This document shows positions 32,501 through 47,500 of a stretch of 64,000 nucleotides of DNA, piece by piece. The DNA is taken from NCBI GenBank assembly GCA_027574665.1, contig CM050654.1, positions 13,262,142-13,326,141 of the forward strand, given 5' to 3'. The notes below the pieces were generated by a model, which was given only the letters and a program-made list of their open reading frames with translations, was not told the origin of the DNA and did no database searches. Each line of letters opens with the position of its first letter. The stretch's first letter is position 1. The DNA is from Rhynochetos jubatus. Lineage: Eukaryota > Chordata > Aves > Eurypygiformes > Rhynochetidae. The translations under genes and the position numbers were made by a program.

Positions 32501-35500
32501 TCTCAACAAGCCACGCTACAACAACACATACTAGGCAATTTATGCAGGTACCTTCCCAACTATTTAGGCCTGAAAACAAATGGTTTTCATTGGTCTGAAT
32601 TATTCTAGTGTTGATACAAAATGAATCCAACTTCATATTTGGCCAGGTTACAACCCCCTTTTGCACAATCACAGCTATTAACAGGCTGGTTGTGTCACAT
32701 CTGGGGAGTAACCCTACTTCACACATCTAGTCAAGTTTTACATGCAGTTAATATTAGCATTTTTTTCCTTTTACATTTAAGTACACAAGTAATCAAGTGA
32801 TAGGTCTGATATTTATACATCAAAAATGCTGTAAATTATTGTTTGGGTACCTGTCATGTCGCACTATAGGTGTGGGCAGGACACAGGTCAGGAGCCATCC
32901 AAACTCAGCCAGCGTGTGCAATAAAGGTCCATAATCTGTTTTAATTTCACACCCCTACATTAATAATTATAAAAAGTAGTAAAGAGACTCTGTGCATGTT
33001 TTATTTGCATTTCTACACCAATTGCAATGGCTCTCATTTATAATGAGGTGACATCGAACTGTGTTGTTTGGTGAAGATTTACTATTTCAAACTGAACACA
33101 ACTGGAAAAGTTCAAGACTAGAGCTGATGAGGAAAACAGGCAGAACATTTACTTTAGGTACGAGCCCTGATTCAGCGAGATATTCAAAGCACATCTCACT
33201 GGTTGAACTTGTCACATTGTAAGTTAATGCCTACAACTTTCTGAACACACAAATAGGTGTCTCAATTGATATATTTAGGGTTTTACTTCATATCTGAAAA
33301 ACAAGCATCTCATCTAGCTACAGACAAGTTTTAGGGGTTTGGTGGTTGGGGTGTTTTTCCCCCTCTGACATTTGTTTTGGGTTGATTTGTTTGTTTTTGA
33401 ACACACAAAGTCTTAGTTTTAATGCTGGACTTTTTCACATTAGTAAATGTATTATCACTGAATATTTCTCAAGTAAGCCCTTAGTATCCTCCAACAATTA
33501 TTACTTTCAAATGTCAGTAATTCATACCAATAATCTTGTAATACTAAAAAGGTTAAATAATTTTACTGCTGTATATGCAACATTTGTATTTATACCGAGA
33601 TATAAGTATATGAACATTTATTAGGAAAAAAATCTTCCATATTTAGCTCTAAAATTTTACTAAGAAAATATATCTGAAAACCATATACTCAATTCACTAT
33701 CAATTTTTTCTTGTTCTATTTTCTTCCCCTCTTTATTTCAAAAGACTTCAGCATATTGTCAGTGGAACTGCAGCTGCTGAAAATGTGTCCAAATTGGTCT
33801 GAAACACGTACATGAAAAAACCCCACAAAACATTTTCTTTGGTGGTTGTGCTTGTTGGTATGAATACTTGTAAGTGTCAGGCCCAATCCTTGTGGCATAT
33901 TTCTTTTATGCATGCTGACCAGTGGCCACAGGCCTGACTTTTTTTTTAATGAATCAAGGGTTCAGTGTAGTTTACGCAAGTGGCTTCAAGAAACCATCCT
34001 GAACATTTATCAAACATTGGTACGAGCATTCTAGGGAAAACAAAGAAAACTATAAATAGGAAACTGCATTACTAATAATCACCAATTTACCTCAATGACT
34101 GTCCATTGTTCAACAACTATTGCATCATTTCCTTTCCTATTGGAGCCTGGAACTCCAGCACCTTCTTCTTCATAGATAAATAATCCTTCTAAAGATTTGG
34201 GCAAATAGTCCCCTGTGAACATAAAGACAAACATAAACTGAAATATAAAGTTTTAGGTTGATATCTTACTGAAATGTACACATGGGCTTGTTTTATCTCA
34301 CTGAACAGTTGAAAAAAATTGAGACAGCAATTAATAAATTTGTGGTTACTTCTACATCTAGTTATAACTTGATCAAATCTGCAAGTCACCTTCTTATTCA
34401 ACCCCCTTTTTTCTATACAAACTGAACTACAAACCATTTCATTTTCTCAAAAGCATTAGCCATGTCCATGCTGGAATCTGAATTCCAGTGTCCTGTATTC
34501 AGCAGATGGGCACAAACCCTTTTTATTCAACGTCAATATTGTATGCCTGGCCATAAGTGTGGCTTTTGGGGTGGTGGGAGAGAGCATAGAGATAAATGAG
34601 GCATGAAGTGCAAAGCCTAGCTACTGTTACTTAAATAAATACAAACAGCCACAGGAAGAGCCTGAAACACAAGTAATTGTAGGAAGATTCCTGATGGGAA
34701 GGAAGTTTCAGAGCACAACTCCCTGACTCACTTGTCAAAGCCTGATAGTACCCAGTTGGCCCAAACTCAAGCTGTGCATCAAATATTGGTTCATTTTCTG
34801 GTTTTGCTTCTCCTTCCACCACGAGCCTTCTGTACAGATGTACCTTGCCAGATAACCATCTTAAACTAAATTTGAACAGTAACATTATGTAATCTTCAGA
34901 GTATCTCTAATATTGGCACACAGATGTAAAGAGATGATAGTTTTTGCCACAGGTTCAGGGAAGGAAGGCAGATGAAGAAAAAAACCACCCAGTAAACAAA
35001 ACTAATGGAATACAACTAGTCTGGTTTTAAAAACTGACCAGATTGGCACAGAAGTTGTACTACATAAACCAGGAATTCCCATTTTTTGAGCATAGTTGTT
35101 ATTTTATTTTTAGATTACACATAAATATCTTGTGATCATACACGGAACTGAACATATGGCTTCAGGCGCAAAGATACCAATATCTACACAGCTAATAATT
35201 CATAAACACTCAATCTTAAGTTCATGGAATTCCACCTTTCCTGTGTTCAGGCAGATACTTAAAAAGGGCTGTCCACCTACAACACATTAGAATATCTTTT
35301 ATAAATCATTTTTCAAACATGACAGAATAAATTTTAAACAGTTATTGACACAAGTCACTTCCACTCAGTAGTATTTTGAGACAAACTGATAATTGATGAA
35401 GTGTGCTATGTCAAAAATCACCTGTATTGAATAAGCTGTGTGTGTGTATAACTGGTTCACCTGCCCACTCTATCAATTAAAATAGTTCATAATTTTGCTT

Positions 35501-38500
35501 TTGTTAATATTAGTACTCAAAAAAAAAGTGCTGCATGACAGATGACACAAACCAGAAAAAGCAGGAACATTGCCACAATATTTCTACTAATCTTAGGTAG
35601 TTCCATGATCATGACAAGGCAGCTCCAAATGGAGGAACACCAGAATGACCTCAATGGCTGCTAAATGAGAACTTACCTGGATTATTTTTATGACTGCATC
35701 CTCTCTCGGCAGCAGAACACAGAAGTTATTAATAAGAATAGACAATGATTTAAAAAAAATATATTTTTATGTTAAAACTTTTTCCTGCATTAAACTGGGT
35801 ATTGCATTTTGATCCTGATAGCAACAGAGTTCTGCTGAATCTGCAGAGTCCAAACCAGAGGAGGATTTCTGCCTGACTTGTATTAAACGAATAGCTAATA
35901 TTTGCTCATTCCACTGAAGCTCTGTGAACGGACAACTATTGGTAAAGCCACCTCACAGACTGGAAGCAAACAAACAAGAGTGAGGTGAAGATGACAAGTA
36001 GCTGTACATGCAGACATACAAGAAAACTATAGTAATGAGTGCAAGTGCTTAAATAGGTGCTCCAAAAAAAAAAAAAAAGGGCATTTTACATGTCCCTCTG
36101 TTGAATGCCAAACTTTTATCTGGTTATAGAAGTCTCCCATGTTCAACTCAAGAACAAACATTTTAGCTTAAGAACTCAGTAGCTAAATTAATTTCTTGCT
36201 GTGGTTACAGACATTTGATCAGCTGCAGAATTCCATCCACAGATGAGCTGTGCCCCTGAATATACCCGTTTTAATTCAGCAGCACTCCACCCATGAGTAG
36301 CTGCAACACGGACCAGCCAAGTGGGGCCAAAGCAGAAGTACCAACTGCTACAGACAGGCAGCATGCAGTCCCTAAATAAGTCATAACCTGGGTATCACAG
36401 ATGGGATGGCTATTCACACAGAGAAGAGCAGACAGCTACAGGGGAATGGGAAGACTGCAAAACTGTTGCTGGCCAACAGCTGCAAAGATTAATTTCAACA
36501 GCTGCCAAAGACACCCCTCCATTAATTGTAACACATCTCCAGAGAGTTATTTTCCAGCTCTAAAATATCTGCACTGAAAACCAGGAGTCTGATTTCTCAC
36601 CTCTCCTCCCCCAAAGGAAACTTTGTTCTTCCACTGACTTCAATAGATAGGAATTATAATTTAAGAGCAAAAGAGTTGGCCGACATGAACTGTGCCATTA
36701 GACCGGTTCTGTGCACAAAATAAAGTCTGAATTTGGCAGCCAGTCCCTCTCCATCTGAGATAAATATAGTGATGTTGATGTGCTTGTGATCCTCAGAGTC
36801 ACTGCATTTACTGTATTGCAGAGTTAAAGAAATGCAGTGATTCACACTCTAAACTACCGAGAACAACAAAAACAGAAGAGTTCTCATTATTTTCTGGGTT
36901 TGATTTTTGAAGAACCCACATGATTTAACTTCCTAAGATTTCAAATGTTTTTAACTTTTTTTAAAAATCTAAACCCTTCACTAATCCAGGCCTTGTGAAG
37001 GGGATGCTGAATACATATTATTTTAAATCATAACATCAAGAAAAAAACATTAAATAAAGCATATAGTAAATGGAAAACCACTCAAATCCCCTGTTTTGTG
37101 TAATTCATGTAAGAAGATGATGTAAAATGACTTAGTAATGTATTAAAGTGCCTTTCATAAGTAAACTACTGCACTTGACAGTCAGCCTGAGTATTGCAAT
37201 ACTCATTTAAGGTCTCTGAAACCTTTCCAATGAACTTGTTACAAGACTTCTCTCCACCACAGCCCTGTGCTTTGCTTGCTAACACTGAACCGTTATAAGC
37301 AATTCTAGAGAAACAACTTAGAATTTATACCTTAATAATGTGAAACTGTCTTTGGCTCTGTTCACTTCTTACTTGTACAAAGTTCTAAGTTTGCTGTCAA
37401 ACAACATTCACTGTAATCGTTTCAGAATTTATTAATTATTATGTCAGACTTTCTTGGTCTGTCCCCCTAACACTGGAGTACTACCATTTTCTTCCCATTA
37501 TTTTCGAGTAATCGTACAACAGTAGCCACATACTATTTTTTGCAACACTTCTAATCTCTGGCTTTCAAACAAATTCAGCTTAATTAAAGTGACTACCACA
37601 TATTTTACCAACAGAGTTGATTGGCTGAAGTATTTTGAACTCTAAAAGAGCTGCTGCAGTTGTCAGCAGTGGTACACAGGCCCATCTTACAGCTCTGCCA
37701 AGGCACAGGATTTTGGGCTCAGCCAGGTGGGCAGCGATGGGCCTGCACCAGCAGCAGCACTGCTGACATCAGGCTTGTGTTTGCTCATCAGGAGGATGAG
37801 GGCTGGAAACTCAAAGAGCTAGCAGGACCTCTTCAGAACAAACACTGAGATCCAACCTAAACTGGTAGAACCAAGAAAATTGGAAAATTCCTGTGGCCAG
37901 AAGCTCCATCATTGTAGCAACCTGAGTGTTAACTGAGCCAGTAGATTCCTGCAGAAGACAGGAGGGCCTGAAGGATCTGCCTACAGGTGAGGTCAAGGAC
38001 AAAACTAGATTTCTCTACTCTCCAGGTATGTCCATATCTGACCAGCACAAGCTTCACGATCAACAGTCAAATTTTAATGCCATTTGGTGTTTTGGAAAGA
38101 ATTTAAACCCAGCAAGGAGCTGGAGAAAGCAGGAAGCTTAGACAGCCTGACTTCGGTTTAGAACTACAGTAAGCACAATGAGAACTGAAGGTGCTCAGTC
38201 TCCCTAGAAATATTGAGTGCAGCACAGAATCTGCAGTGAGCAGTAGAATGTGAACATCAGGAAAACATACCTAGATTTTTTTCCATTTATATTTTCCTTT
38301 AAAAAAAAGAAAGAACAAATGCAAAATACTTATTTCATTATAACACTACACTACTTCCCTGATTTGTAAATTCTCACTTGATAAAACAAAGCAGACATTT
38401 CCACTATTCAGAGCTATAACTGCCCAGAAAACAATTTATTCCCTTTTCAGGTATCAGATTCTATAAGTTTGCAATGACTATCTGAACATGTTTACACAAT

Positions 38501-41500
38501 GCCCTTCACAGCAAGAAGCAAGACACACAAGTGATGTAGTTCTACATGAACATGTAAAAGCTGCACGATATTCTGGGACAATACTTACCTTTAGAAGTTT
38601 CCCAGTGTACAAATGAATCAATTAAGGACAATCCTTGTTTATAATAAAATGTGGTTAATTCTAGCCAGTCTGCTTCCAGTGTACTAATAACTGGCCCCTT
38701 TCTTGTTACTTTCATTGACAAAACACCTTCATGATAGGTCCAGCAGGTAGAATCATCATCAAAAACATTGAAGACTGTATACAGCTTGTCTAAGAAAAAG
38801 AAAGAAGAATGAACCTCTGGAAGACAGTCCTCCAAAATAAAGATATGAATCTTATTTCAATGGGGTTTTCTAATGCTAAACAACAGTTAAGAATTGTTTC
38901 CTGATGTGACTGTGCTCAGCCTGAGCCCAAAACACACTCAGGACGAGGCAAGAGCTGTGGGATATGGGAAAAATGTGGACATATTACAGTTGGGTAGTCA
39001 CTGGATGTGTTTGGTAGGTGGGTTTTTGCACAGAGAAAATATACTAGAGCTAAGAAAAACCCAGTGGAAACAGGCTTTATTTCTGCTATTGATGGAACTT
39101 TTGATAACAAATATTTGAAATTACTGTAACAGGAGATTATAAAAACAATTTTCTAAATTTTTAAATACTATGAATGCCTTGCACAATATTGATTTTTACC
39201 CATTATTTTATGAGGATTACTTAAGTGCCAGTATAATTAGTTGCCTACCAGGGTTTCCCACACAATAACTGACAAGGGCAAGTTACACGTACAAAACCTG
39301 CGTATCCTAAAGTGCTTTTTATATGTAGGCATTAATGCAATGCTGTTACAAAACCAGCCATAAACAAGCATTAATCAAAACTCGCAAGTCCATAGCTTTT
39401 TAGGAAGTCACTGCTGACAAGTTATGAAGTCCTAGCTACGTAAATGTGTTCTACAAATACACTGACATGTGTCACTACCGTGGAGAAATAAAGCAGTTGC
39501 CAAAAAAAGCTCTCAGATTGTCTACTACTTCAGTGTCTGAGCAGCCTAAATCAAGTTTCCCAATACAGCTATTCAGATGTCCATGTGTATCAGAAATTTG
39601 CCTCTGCTAGCAGTGTATTTACAAATAGTCAGAATTCACACATTATGAACACCAAATCTAGAACTTGGACACTAGTTCTGCATCTTCTGATAAGACCTAA
39701 ACAGAAATGGCACACTGAAGTGGCAGTACATACCTACATGCATGTACAACTTCCTTGGAAAATTCACCTCAGTGTTTAAAATGGTTACATACAACGCTTA
39801 GGAAAAGTTAACCACCTTTAAGCTTGGCCTTACAAACTTCAGTATATGAATAACAGTAGAGAAGCCTGGCATATTCTTGTCAAAGCTTTTTGAAGAACTT
39901 CCCCAAGAAGACTGCATGTAGGGGATGCACTGGTTACACCAGTCCACATGAACAAAGCTCCTTAACACAGCCAAGAGCTTTCAGCTTTTTACTCACAGGA
40001 TTTCTACTCTGCTACACACTGCAAACCCACTGTCTCAAGCTGTAAGGAAAGAGTTAAGCTTTAGCAGATCATGCTATAAAGGCTCAGCATGTTGTACAAG
40101 GACTTGAATTCCAGTGTTTAAAGTAAGAGGGACATTGATTATCTCAGTGCTAACAGTCATTATCCTGACTGTCTAAAAACTGGAAGGGGTGTTTAACTCT
40201 TAACAGGAAAGTGAAAAGGGTGCTTTTGAGAGCAATTAAAACATGTCTGGCCCATCAAGGAAAAACCTATTATGTTAAAATGCAGCCTGACATGAAAGTT
40301 TCATGCTGTCTGTTTTCTATACAATACTATCCTGAATTAGTTCTCATGCCTTTTTTTAGATGATTTCTTCCTGTTCACCTTTTTTTTCCTCACAAATCAG
40401 GAGGCCTTAGTGCTTCAGTATCAGAAGTCACTGTTTCAGGCAGTCTCTCAAAGACTACACTATCTCACAGATTCTTCTACAACTAAGTTCTCTACCACAG
40501 CACCAGTATTCTTCAGTGATACTTTTCCTTCCTATACAACTTTTAAGCCTACTTTTCTCTAATGTAAACTCATTTTGTCACAATCATCCTCTTTGATTTC
40601 ATGGCCAATGCATTCACTTAAGTGATCTCTTTCAGGATGCTTCTTGAAAGCATGTTAACCAGAAAGAATCCATTATAAACGGATTTGTTTCCTCTACATT
40701 ACACAAGTTGGCTAGAGCGCACAAAACCGCAGCTCTAGCAGGAAGGGGGTATCTTATCAGTTTTGAAACTGGCCGAAAACTGGAATCATAACCTATTGTT
40801 GGAAATCCATTACATATTTATGATTTAATATTAAGAGTGAAAACTATATGCATTTAGGAACAAGTTTTAAAGCAACTGCATCTCTGTAAGAGAAAAGATT
40901 TTCAGTCACGTTATAGACATGCCAAGCAAAAAATCTGTTTGTACCACACATGAAATCTGAATTACACTGTAGGTATTTTTTGGGGGTTTGTTTGTAGGTT
41001 TTCCTCCTTTTCCTTTAATTTATACTGTCAAAATTCAAGTTTGTATTTATAGTATTTTGTATGAAAAATGAAATATCATTTTATTATATTAACACAGTTC
41101 ATACATACACAGGGCAGAAGGTAAGTATTTCTTCCGTTTCCTCAGCTGGCAGCTTTTTTAGAAACACATGCATTTTAGGAAGATGCATCTTCCAAAACCA
41201 CTATTTCATACAACAGAACATACTGTTCTGTTCTTGGTCCAACACCTTTTTTAAAAAAACAACACTGCTCAATAAAATAGCTTATATTTGTGCAATAATC
41301 AAGCAGCATTTATTACCTTCTCCTTTTCGTTGTTTAACAGGGCTGACTTCTTTTCCAAACTGGAAATCTGCATCCTGTAAGAGACAGCTTTCTCCTTGCA
41401 TTTCTTCTTCTATCCCACTCTCAGATGAGTGACCACTCAATGTCCCTTCATGCCAGTTTTTATAATTGTCATCAGAATTTTGTCTTCTGTGTTCCCTATT

Positions 41501-44500
41501 TCTTCTGCTCAGCGTTGATTCCAGCTCTGCACTTCCATCCGTGCTTGTTCCATTACAGGATTTAGGCTGAGGAAAATGCTGTGTTACAAATCCCACAAAC
41601 TTCTTTCCTCTTTTGGCAGCTTCATTAACCTGTATTTACAACAGAAATTTATCTGAAAAGTGATTTTAGGATTGCATGTAACTTCTAAATAACTTGAGCA
41701 TACATGTTCTGCTTAACTGAAGCGCTGATTTTCAACGACAAAGACACAACAATACTACAGGAGGGTGACTTGATTTTCTACACTGCCCACATTTCAAAGT
41801 AAAGGGAAGTCTCCCAGTATGTCTTTGTACTCAGGCCAAATAAGGTGGCCAACACTGCACTGACTTTAGGCATACAAAATCCTTCATTTAGAACAAAACC
41901 AAAGTATTTCACTTGCTGTGTTGTAGCAACAAGCAGTGTAGTGGTACAATAAATAGTATTGTTTCTCTAAACACATGACTTGAGTCATACAAAAATTACT
42001 GACCACTAATACTATAGAGATTCATCATGTGTCATGATTCATTATCCCCTGGTTCCTTTGGAGGCTCCTCAGCATCACTATTACTGACAATAGTGAAGCA
42101 GCAGAGAAAGGAGAGCTAGAAGCAAATAAAAACTCTCAACCCTGCTTTCAGCTAGTGGTGTGTCTTTTCCTCTGCCTTGAAGACTCAAAACACATCTATA
42201 GAGTATGTGCACACCTGTGGGACATAGCTTGGAAGGAGGGGTGGGTTTTTTGCTGGGATAAGGAGTGCTGCCCTCTAGAAAGGTGATCCCACTGCCATCG
42301 TGCTATAAGCTCCCCTGTGCAATAAAGTCTTTGCAGAAAAATACAGAAACCCCAGTCCAGAAAGAAGAACTTGTCTGGGAAATACTGCACTAGTGAGGGC
42401 AGTGAGAGAAGGATCTCTACCCAGTTAACTCAAACTCTTAATTAAGAAAGTGAATAACACTCAAATAGCTGATGGTATTACAATGCCTTTTTACTAGCAT
42501 GGCAGACTGAAGTATTACCATCTACCACTATTATGTATGTACAGCAATGGTACACGCCAGTCACTGATTATACACAGCTGCTGCTTCTAAGACAACCAAA
42601 ACAACTTAAAATAATGTGCCAAGCAACATGCAGAAGAACAGGGAATATGACAATCTTTTTCCTGAAATGCCAAAGTCTTATAGGTTCAGATCTTTAAAAA
42701 AAAAAGTAATTTTATAACTAAAACACTGGGAGCATTTTAATAATCAAATTATTTTCACATACTACTACTGCCCTGGATTTGCTTAGGAGACCGCTGCTGC
42801 TCATTTCAAGCGTATTTTTCCTTTAAGTGTTTGTGTGCTATGCTATGCAACCAGCCTGGCTGGCTGTATAAGGCATAAACACATAATGGATCCCGTTTTA
42901 AATTTGGGACACCTGAATATTTCAAAACAAGCCATTTTAAAATTATAAGCAACTGATAATTTCTAAGACCATTAAAGATATCCAATATGCTTTTTCTTCT
43001 ATTTCTTTCCTTGGCAACTAATGTAAAAGATATCACTATGTCTGGTAATAACAACAGTTTCCTGTTTCGCCAAGTCTTCAATTTTGCAGAGGAAGTTAAG
43101 CACAAGAAGAACCAGAACTACAGCTTGCATTCCAGTAGACATTTAGTTTTCTTTAACTATACAGCATCTTCAAAAACTGTGAATATTTAATACACTTACT
43201 GTGTATCTTGTATTTCTATTAAAGAAAGAAAAAGTCTCAGAAATTGAATATATTAACGTTCATTACAAATACCTTATTTAACCCAGAATAACATAAGACT
43301 TAAGATGTTTTTAAAAACATTAATTCCAGAAAAAGTTATCACACAAGCATTTTATAAAGACTAAGTGAAGAGTCTGGGCCTGATTCTGCTTTCAGTGGTG
43401 TAAAAGGCCAGTCTCCTAAAGCTTCACAGGCCTCAGCACTAAGTCCTAAATTAGAAAAAAAGCAGCTAGTGAAGAAAAATAACTCCTTTTGCATCAAGAC
43501 TGTAACTTTTATAAAATAAACCAAAGTTGAAACTCAAAACTAAAAAAACAATACCTAAATGTAACTTATACATATGGCAGAAATAAAAATCTGAAGTTTG
43601 AACAAGCCTCCATTACCTTATCCAACAGTTCTTTCACCACCTCATTTGTCAGTGTTTCATACATTAAAGGACACTCCTCAATCACCAGCCTGGGGTGCCT
43701 TTGTGCTCTGGGTGCTGCATGCTTCTGGCTAGAACACAGAAAGAAAGCAGTCTTTGTCAGTAGTTTGCTGCTAACAGGCAAATGCTTGCATGTAGAATTC
43801 TTTCCTTCTCGAGTAGTTATGACTGACATACTGGCAATGCTTCTTCATGCTTCTATTTAGAAGTCAGCGGGTTTTGGTACTTTGTTCTGCTTCTGACACA
43901 AAGTGGCAGGTAGTGTGTATTACCATGTCGGGGAAGAATATTCCTGTTTCCACAGGAATTGTGTGAAGACTGTTAATAGACATCTTTTGGAAAATGAACT
44001 TTATTGACAAACAGCACTGCTTTTGTAATAGACAAACCCAAAACTCTGATAATGCAAAAAATACAATTTTAAGCTACAAACGTAGCAAGCACAAAACATT
44101 GTTTTGTACAAAACACACCATGAATAAAAATGGTACTTTTATACTGTTTACACGCTGCTGTTCCGTTGTTGTAACTAGAGCAGAGTTAGTTGCAGCTATT
44201 GTATGAAATAGCGTAAGCAGATACTATAAATACAACACAGTAACAGTTACACTGAGTTAGGTTATGTTTAAATCACTCAGATTTGAGAACCCACCAAGCT
44301 TTACTTCCATTTGAAGTTACAGAATAGTATTCTTGTTTAATCTAAAGCTCAAACATCAATATTTGGCATATATCAATAATATGGGATTTTATTTGACATT
44401 TCGTTCACTCAATCTTTTGCTTTAGAATGAAACATCAATGAGAGACTCAAATATAAAAGTTAACTTTCCAGATAGCAGATGGAGCAGCTGTATTTGCCTA

Positions 44501-47500
44501 TAGGAAAACCAACATAGGTACGTATAGCACCTGCACAGGAAATGGGGAACCTACACCCAACAGTTTTCCTACGCAGGGTCTCATCCTTCACCCATTCAGG
44601 GGCCTAAGGGTTCAAACCACAGTGTTATAAAGATTCCACACCTACAGGGATAAGGCGAATTATGGGAGCTGTGCTGCCTGTGTCAGCTCTTCGGAGCCTC
44701 AGCTCCGGGGAGTGAGAGTTCTACTTTTCTTACTCAAGCATTTTCCCCCATGGGCAGCATTCATCTTGTCTGCAGATTAATTTATAAGGTAAATTGTGTG
44801 AGCAGAAAACGCCACGGACAATGTTTAAGCAAAGTGTTTGAGAAGCTCCCTCAAATGATCCCTGTTTTATAGAAGCATTATTGGAGTGGCAGAGGCACCT
44901 TCCAACTCACACCCTTCTGGTCTTCCAAAAGAAAATGAAAGAACCTTTGTGCATCACACTAGGATGATGCAGCAGAGAAGGGGAAGCATGACAGCTCTTG
45001 ATGCAGTAAGAAACCTACTTCTCTGGTTATTCAAAATAAGAACAAAATGTTATCTTGGCATTCAAAGGAACTAATGGTAAAACTTCTTCATAATGGTTAG
45101 ATTGGTAAAAATGATAAAATTGCTTTATGATCACAGAGTCATTGCAGTGCAGTGAAAACGGGAGTAATAAACAAAGAGCCAGAACATTAACACAAACTCT
45201 TGAATCTCCCTCAGTGTCAAAACCAAGCTTTTGTATGCCCCCAATCACAGAATTATTATCTCCTCCTTAGTAAGAAGGAAAAATAAACTAATCAGTTCAC
45301 ACTTTATAGGTTGTTTTCCCTGAACAGTGCTCATACAGGAAAAGCAAAAACACAGAAGTTTTGAAAATTAAGACAAAACAGACATGAGGGAATTTAAATC
45401 AGCATATTACTGTCTTAGTGTTTTGTTTAGACTTGTATTAGCTGCAGGTTATAAGACAGATGATACTTTATTACAAAAATGTATTAAACTAAAATGGTAA
45501 ACTAATAATTTATCTTCTCACAAATTACCAAAAACAACTTTGGATTTTTGTTTGGACTTTACTAAGGCAAAGTAAACACACTCCTATTGCGTGCTTAATG
45601 TTAATAAAAAAACATTATTAGTTTCCTCACCTTTCTAGACAAGAAACAGTTATTCAATTCTTTGAGGTGCTCATTTCAAGTTTATAATAACAAGTTATGC
45701 TTGTTGAACAATCCACTTACAAGTGACTTAAGTACTGGACCAAGGTATGCTAATTATTTCACTGTTACCTTAATTTTAATCGTGAAAGTACCACTCGATA
45801 CATGTGACTTGCAGGGAAATTCCTTCTACGTCCAATTGGCAGTATAATAGGATGAACAGCTCCTGCAACATATCCTTTGTTGTAATATTCTTCCACCTTG
45901 CATGCTATATCCAACACAGAACCAATCTTGATAACTTCTGGATTTGAAGAAGCTAAAAGCATTGAAAGCAGAAAAGAGAAGCACATTATACTGTGCCCAC
46001 ATACTGTTTGGGTGAATTCCTTTTTATATAAACGACACAATCTGTCCCATGGCATTTACTAAAAAGCTATAGTTCTATTTACACAAGAAAAAGATATACA
46101 ACCAATTCACCTAGCTGAAGTACATACTTTCACACAAGTTTATAATCTATTTTTAATCTATTTGGCAACACTCTGTTAAGTTAGCTTGCCAAAGCTAGAT
46201 CCAAGAGCTGCATCAAAATCTAAACACACAATTGTCTGGAACATAAAGCAACTACTCTGTCTAGCCAAAGCCTTAGAATACACTGAAGCTGTATCCTTCA
46301 ACCCTAGTTCTAAGGTTAATTCCCATGCAATGAATTTAAGCCTAGAACAATTGGTTTTTCTTAAATACTTCTTTTGGATCTCTCAGAAAGGATCTGGGGA
46401 TTGTGGGTTGAAATTTGAACACAGGTGACATGTACTTAGGTCTACTGGAAAAAGGAATTGGGCCTAAGTAAGCTCTATGGTGTCACTAATTTCTAAGGAA
46501 GATCCCTGGGAATGTGTGCATGAATTTCCAATCAACAAGCAACAACTATGTAGTCCATAGCAACTAGGGAAAGCTACACAGATAAAGAGAAAACTTTCTG
46601 GAGAACCTTTTTTGAATGACCTAATTCACAGCTTTCACACAGAGAAAAGGGAGATTCCACACTGGTAATAGATGACATTCTGCCACAGTAAGTCTGATGG
46701 TCAGCAATTCCTGTTCCTCTCAGCACCAACTGGAATTGTAGATGCTCTCAGACCTTCCACAAAGCAGGAAGTCAATATTCATACACACAGACAGCAACAG
46801 CACAGTGATTTTGCCAGCATTTATTTCCCATCATCAAAATTTTCATGCTATGCAGACATGAACTCTTATAACAAGACAGCTTGGCTTGGAATTTAAGTCT
46901 CTATCAGTGACTGACTTGTTGTGTGCTGATGGGCCCCTCTTTGCAAGGGTTCTCGTGCATTAAGTGTTCAACATTAATAAAGGATGCCTCAACTGGAATG
47001 AAGTGACCTCACAACATGAAATTAACTCTTAATGAATACATTTACATACCCTTATCTACCTGCCCTATACTGTAGGTGGGCAACATAATGGAATTTAAGG
47101 CCTTTATCAAAGACACAGCAAGTTACAAAGTCTACTTATCCTACTGGTTTAAAGTATCATAAACCAGACACGCTAATCTTCAGTTTGCCCAAATCTTTTA
47201 TTCTAATAAACTGAATGAGAATTCTGCTGATTCACGAGTGATGTTTTCTGTAAAAAAAATCAACCTCTATACTGCTTTCCCTCCATAAAATGGGGGTAAT
47301 ACTGAGACTTAAGTATTATGGAGGGCCCTTTTTTTTTTTTTATAAAAACCAAACCCAAAACACAAAGCCAGAACCTAATGTTTTACAACACTAAAATGCT
47401 TTTAAATACATCTTTTCAAGGGAAAAATGAATGAAGGCCTACTCTGCTTGTCACTGTGTAAAAGCCTTAACAGCTCAGAAGGGCTATCAAGAGAAACCAG

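Noticed and set aside
44950-45260. Possible CR1 LINE tail suggested by an AATCACAGAATTATT-like stretch
   Set aside because: Only one imperfect copy of the CR1 terminal octamer was seen, without a recognisable CR1 body, so it cannot be supported.
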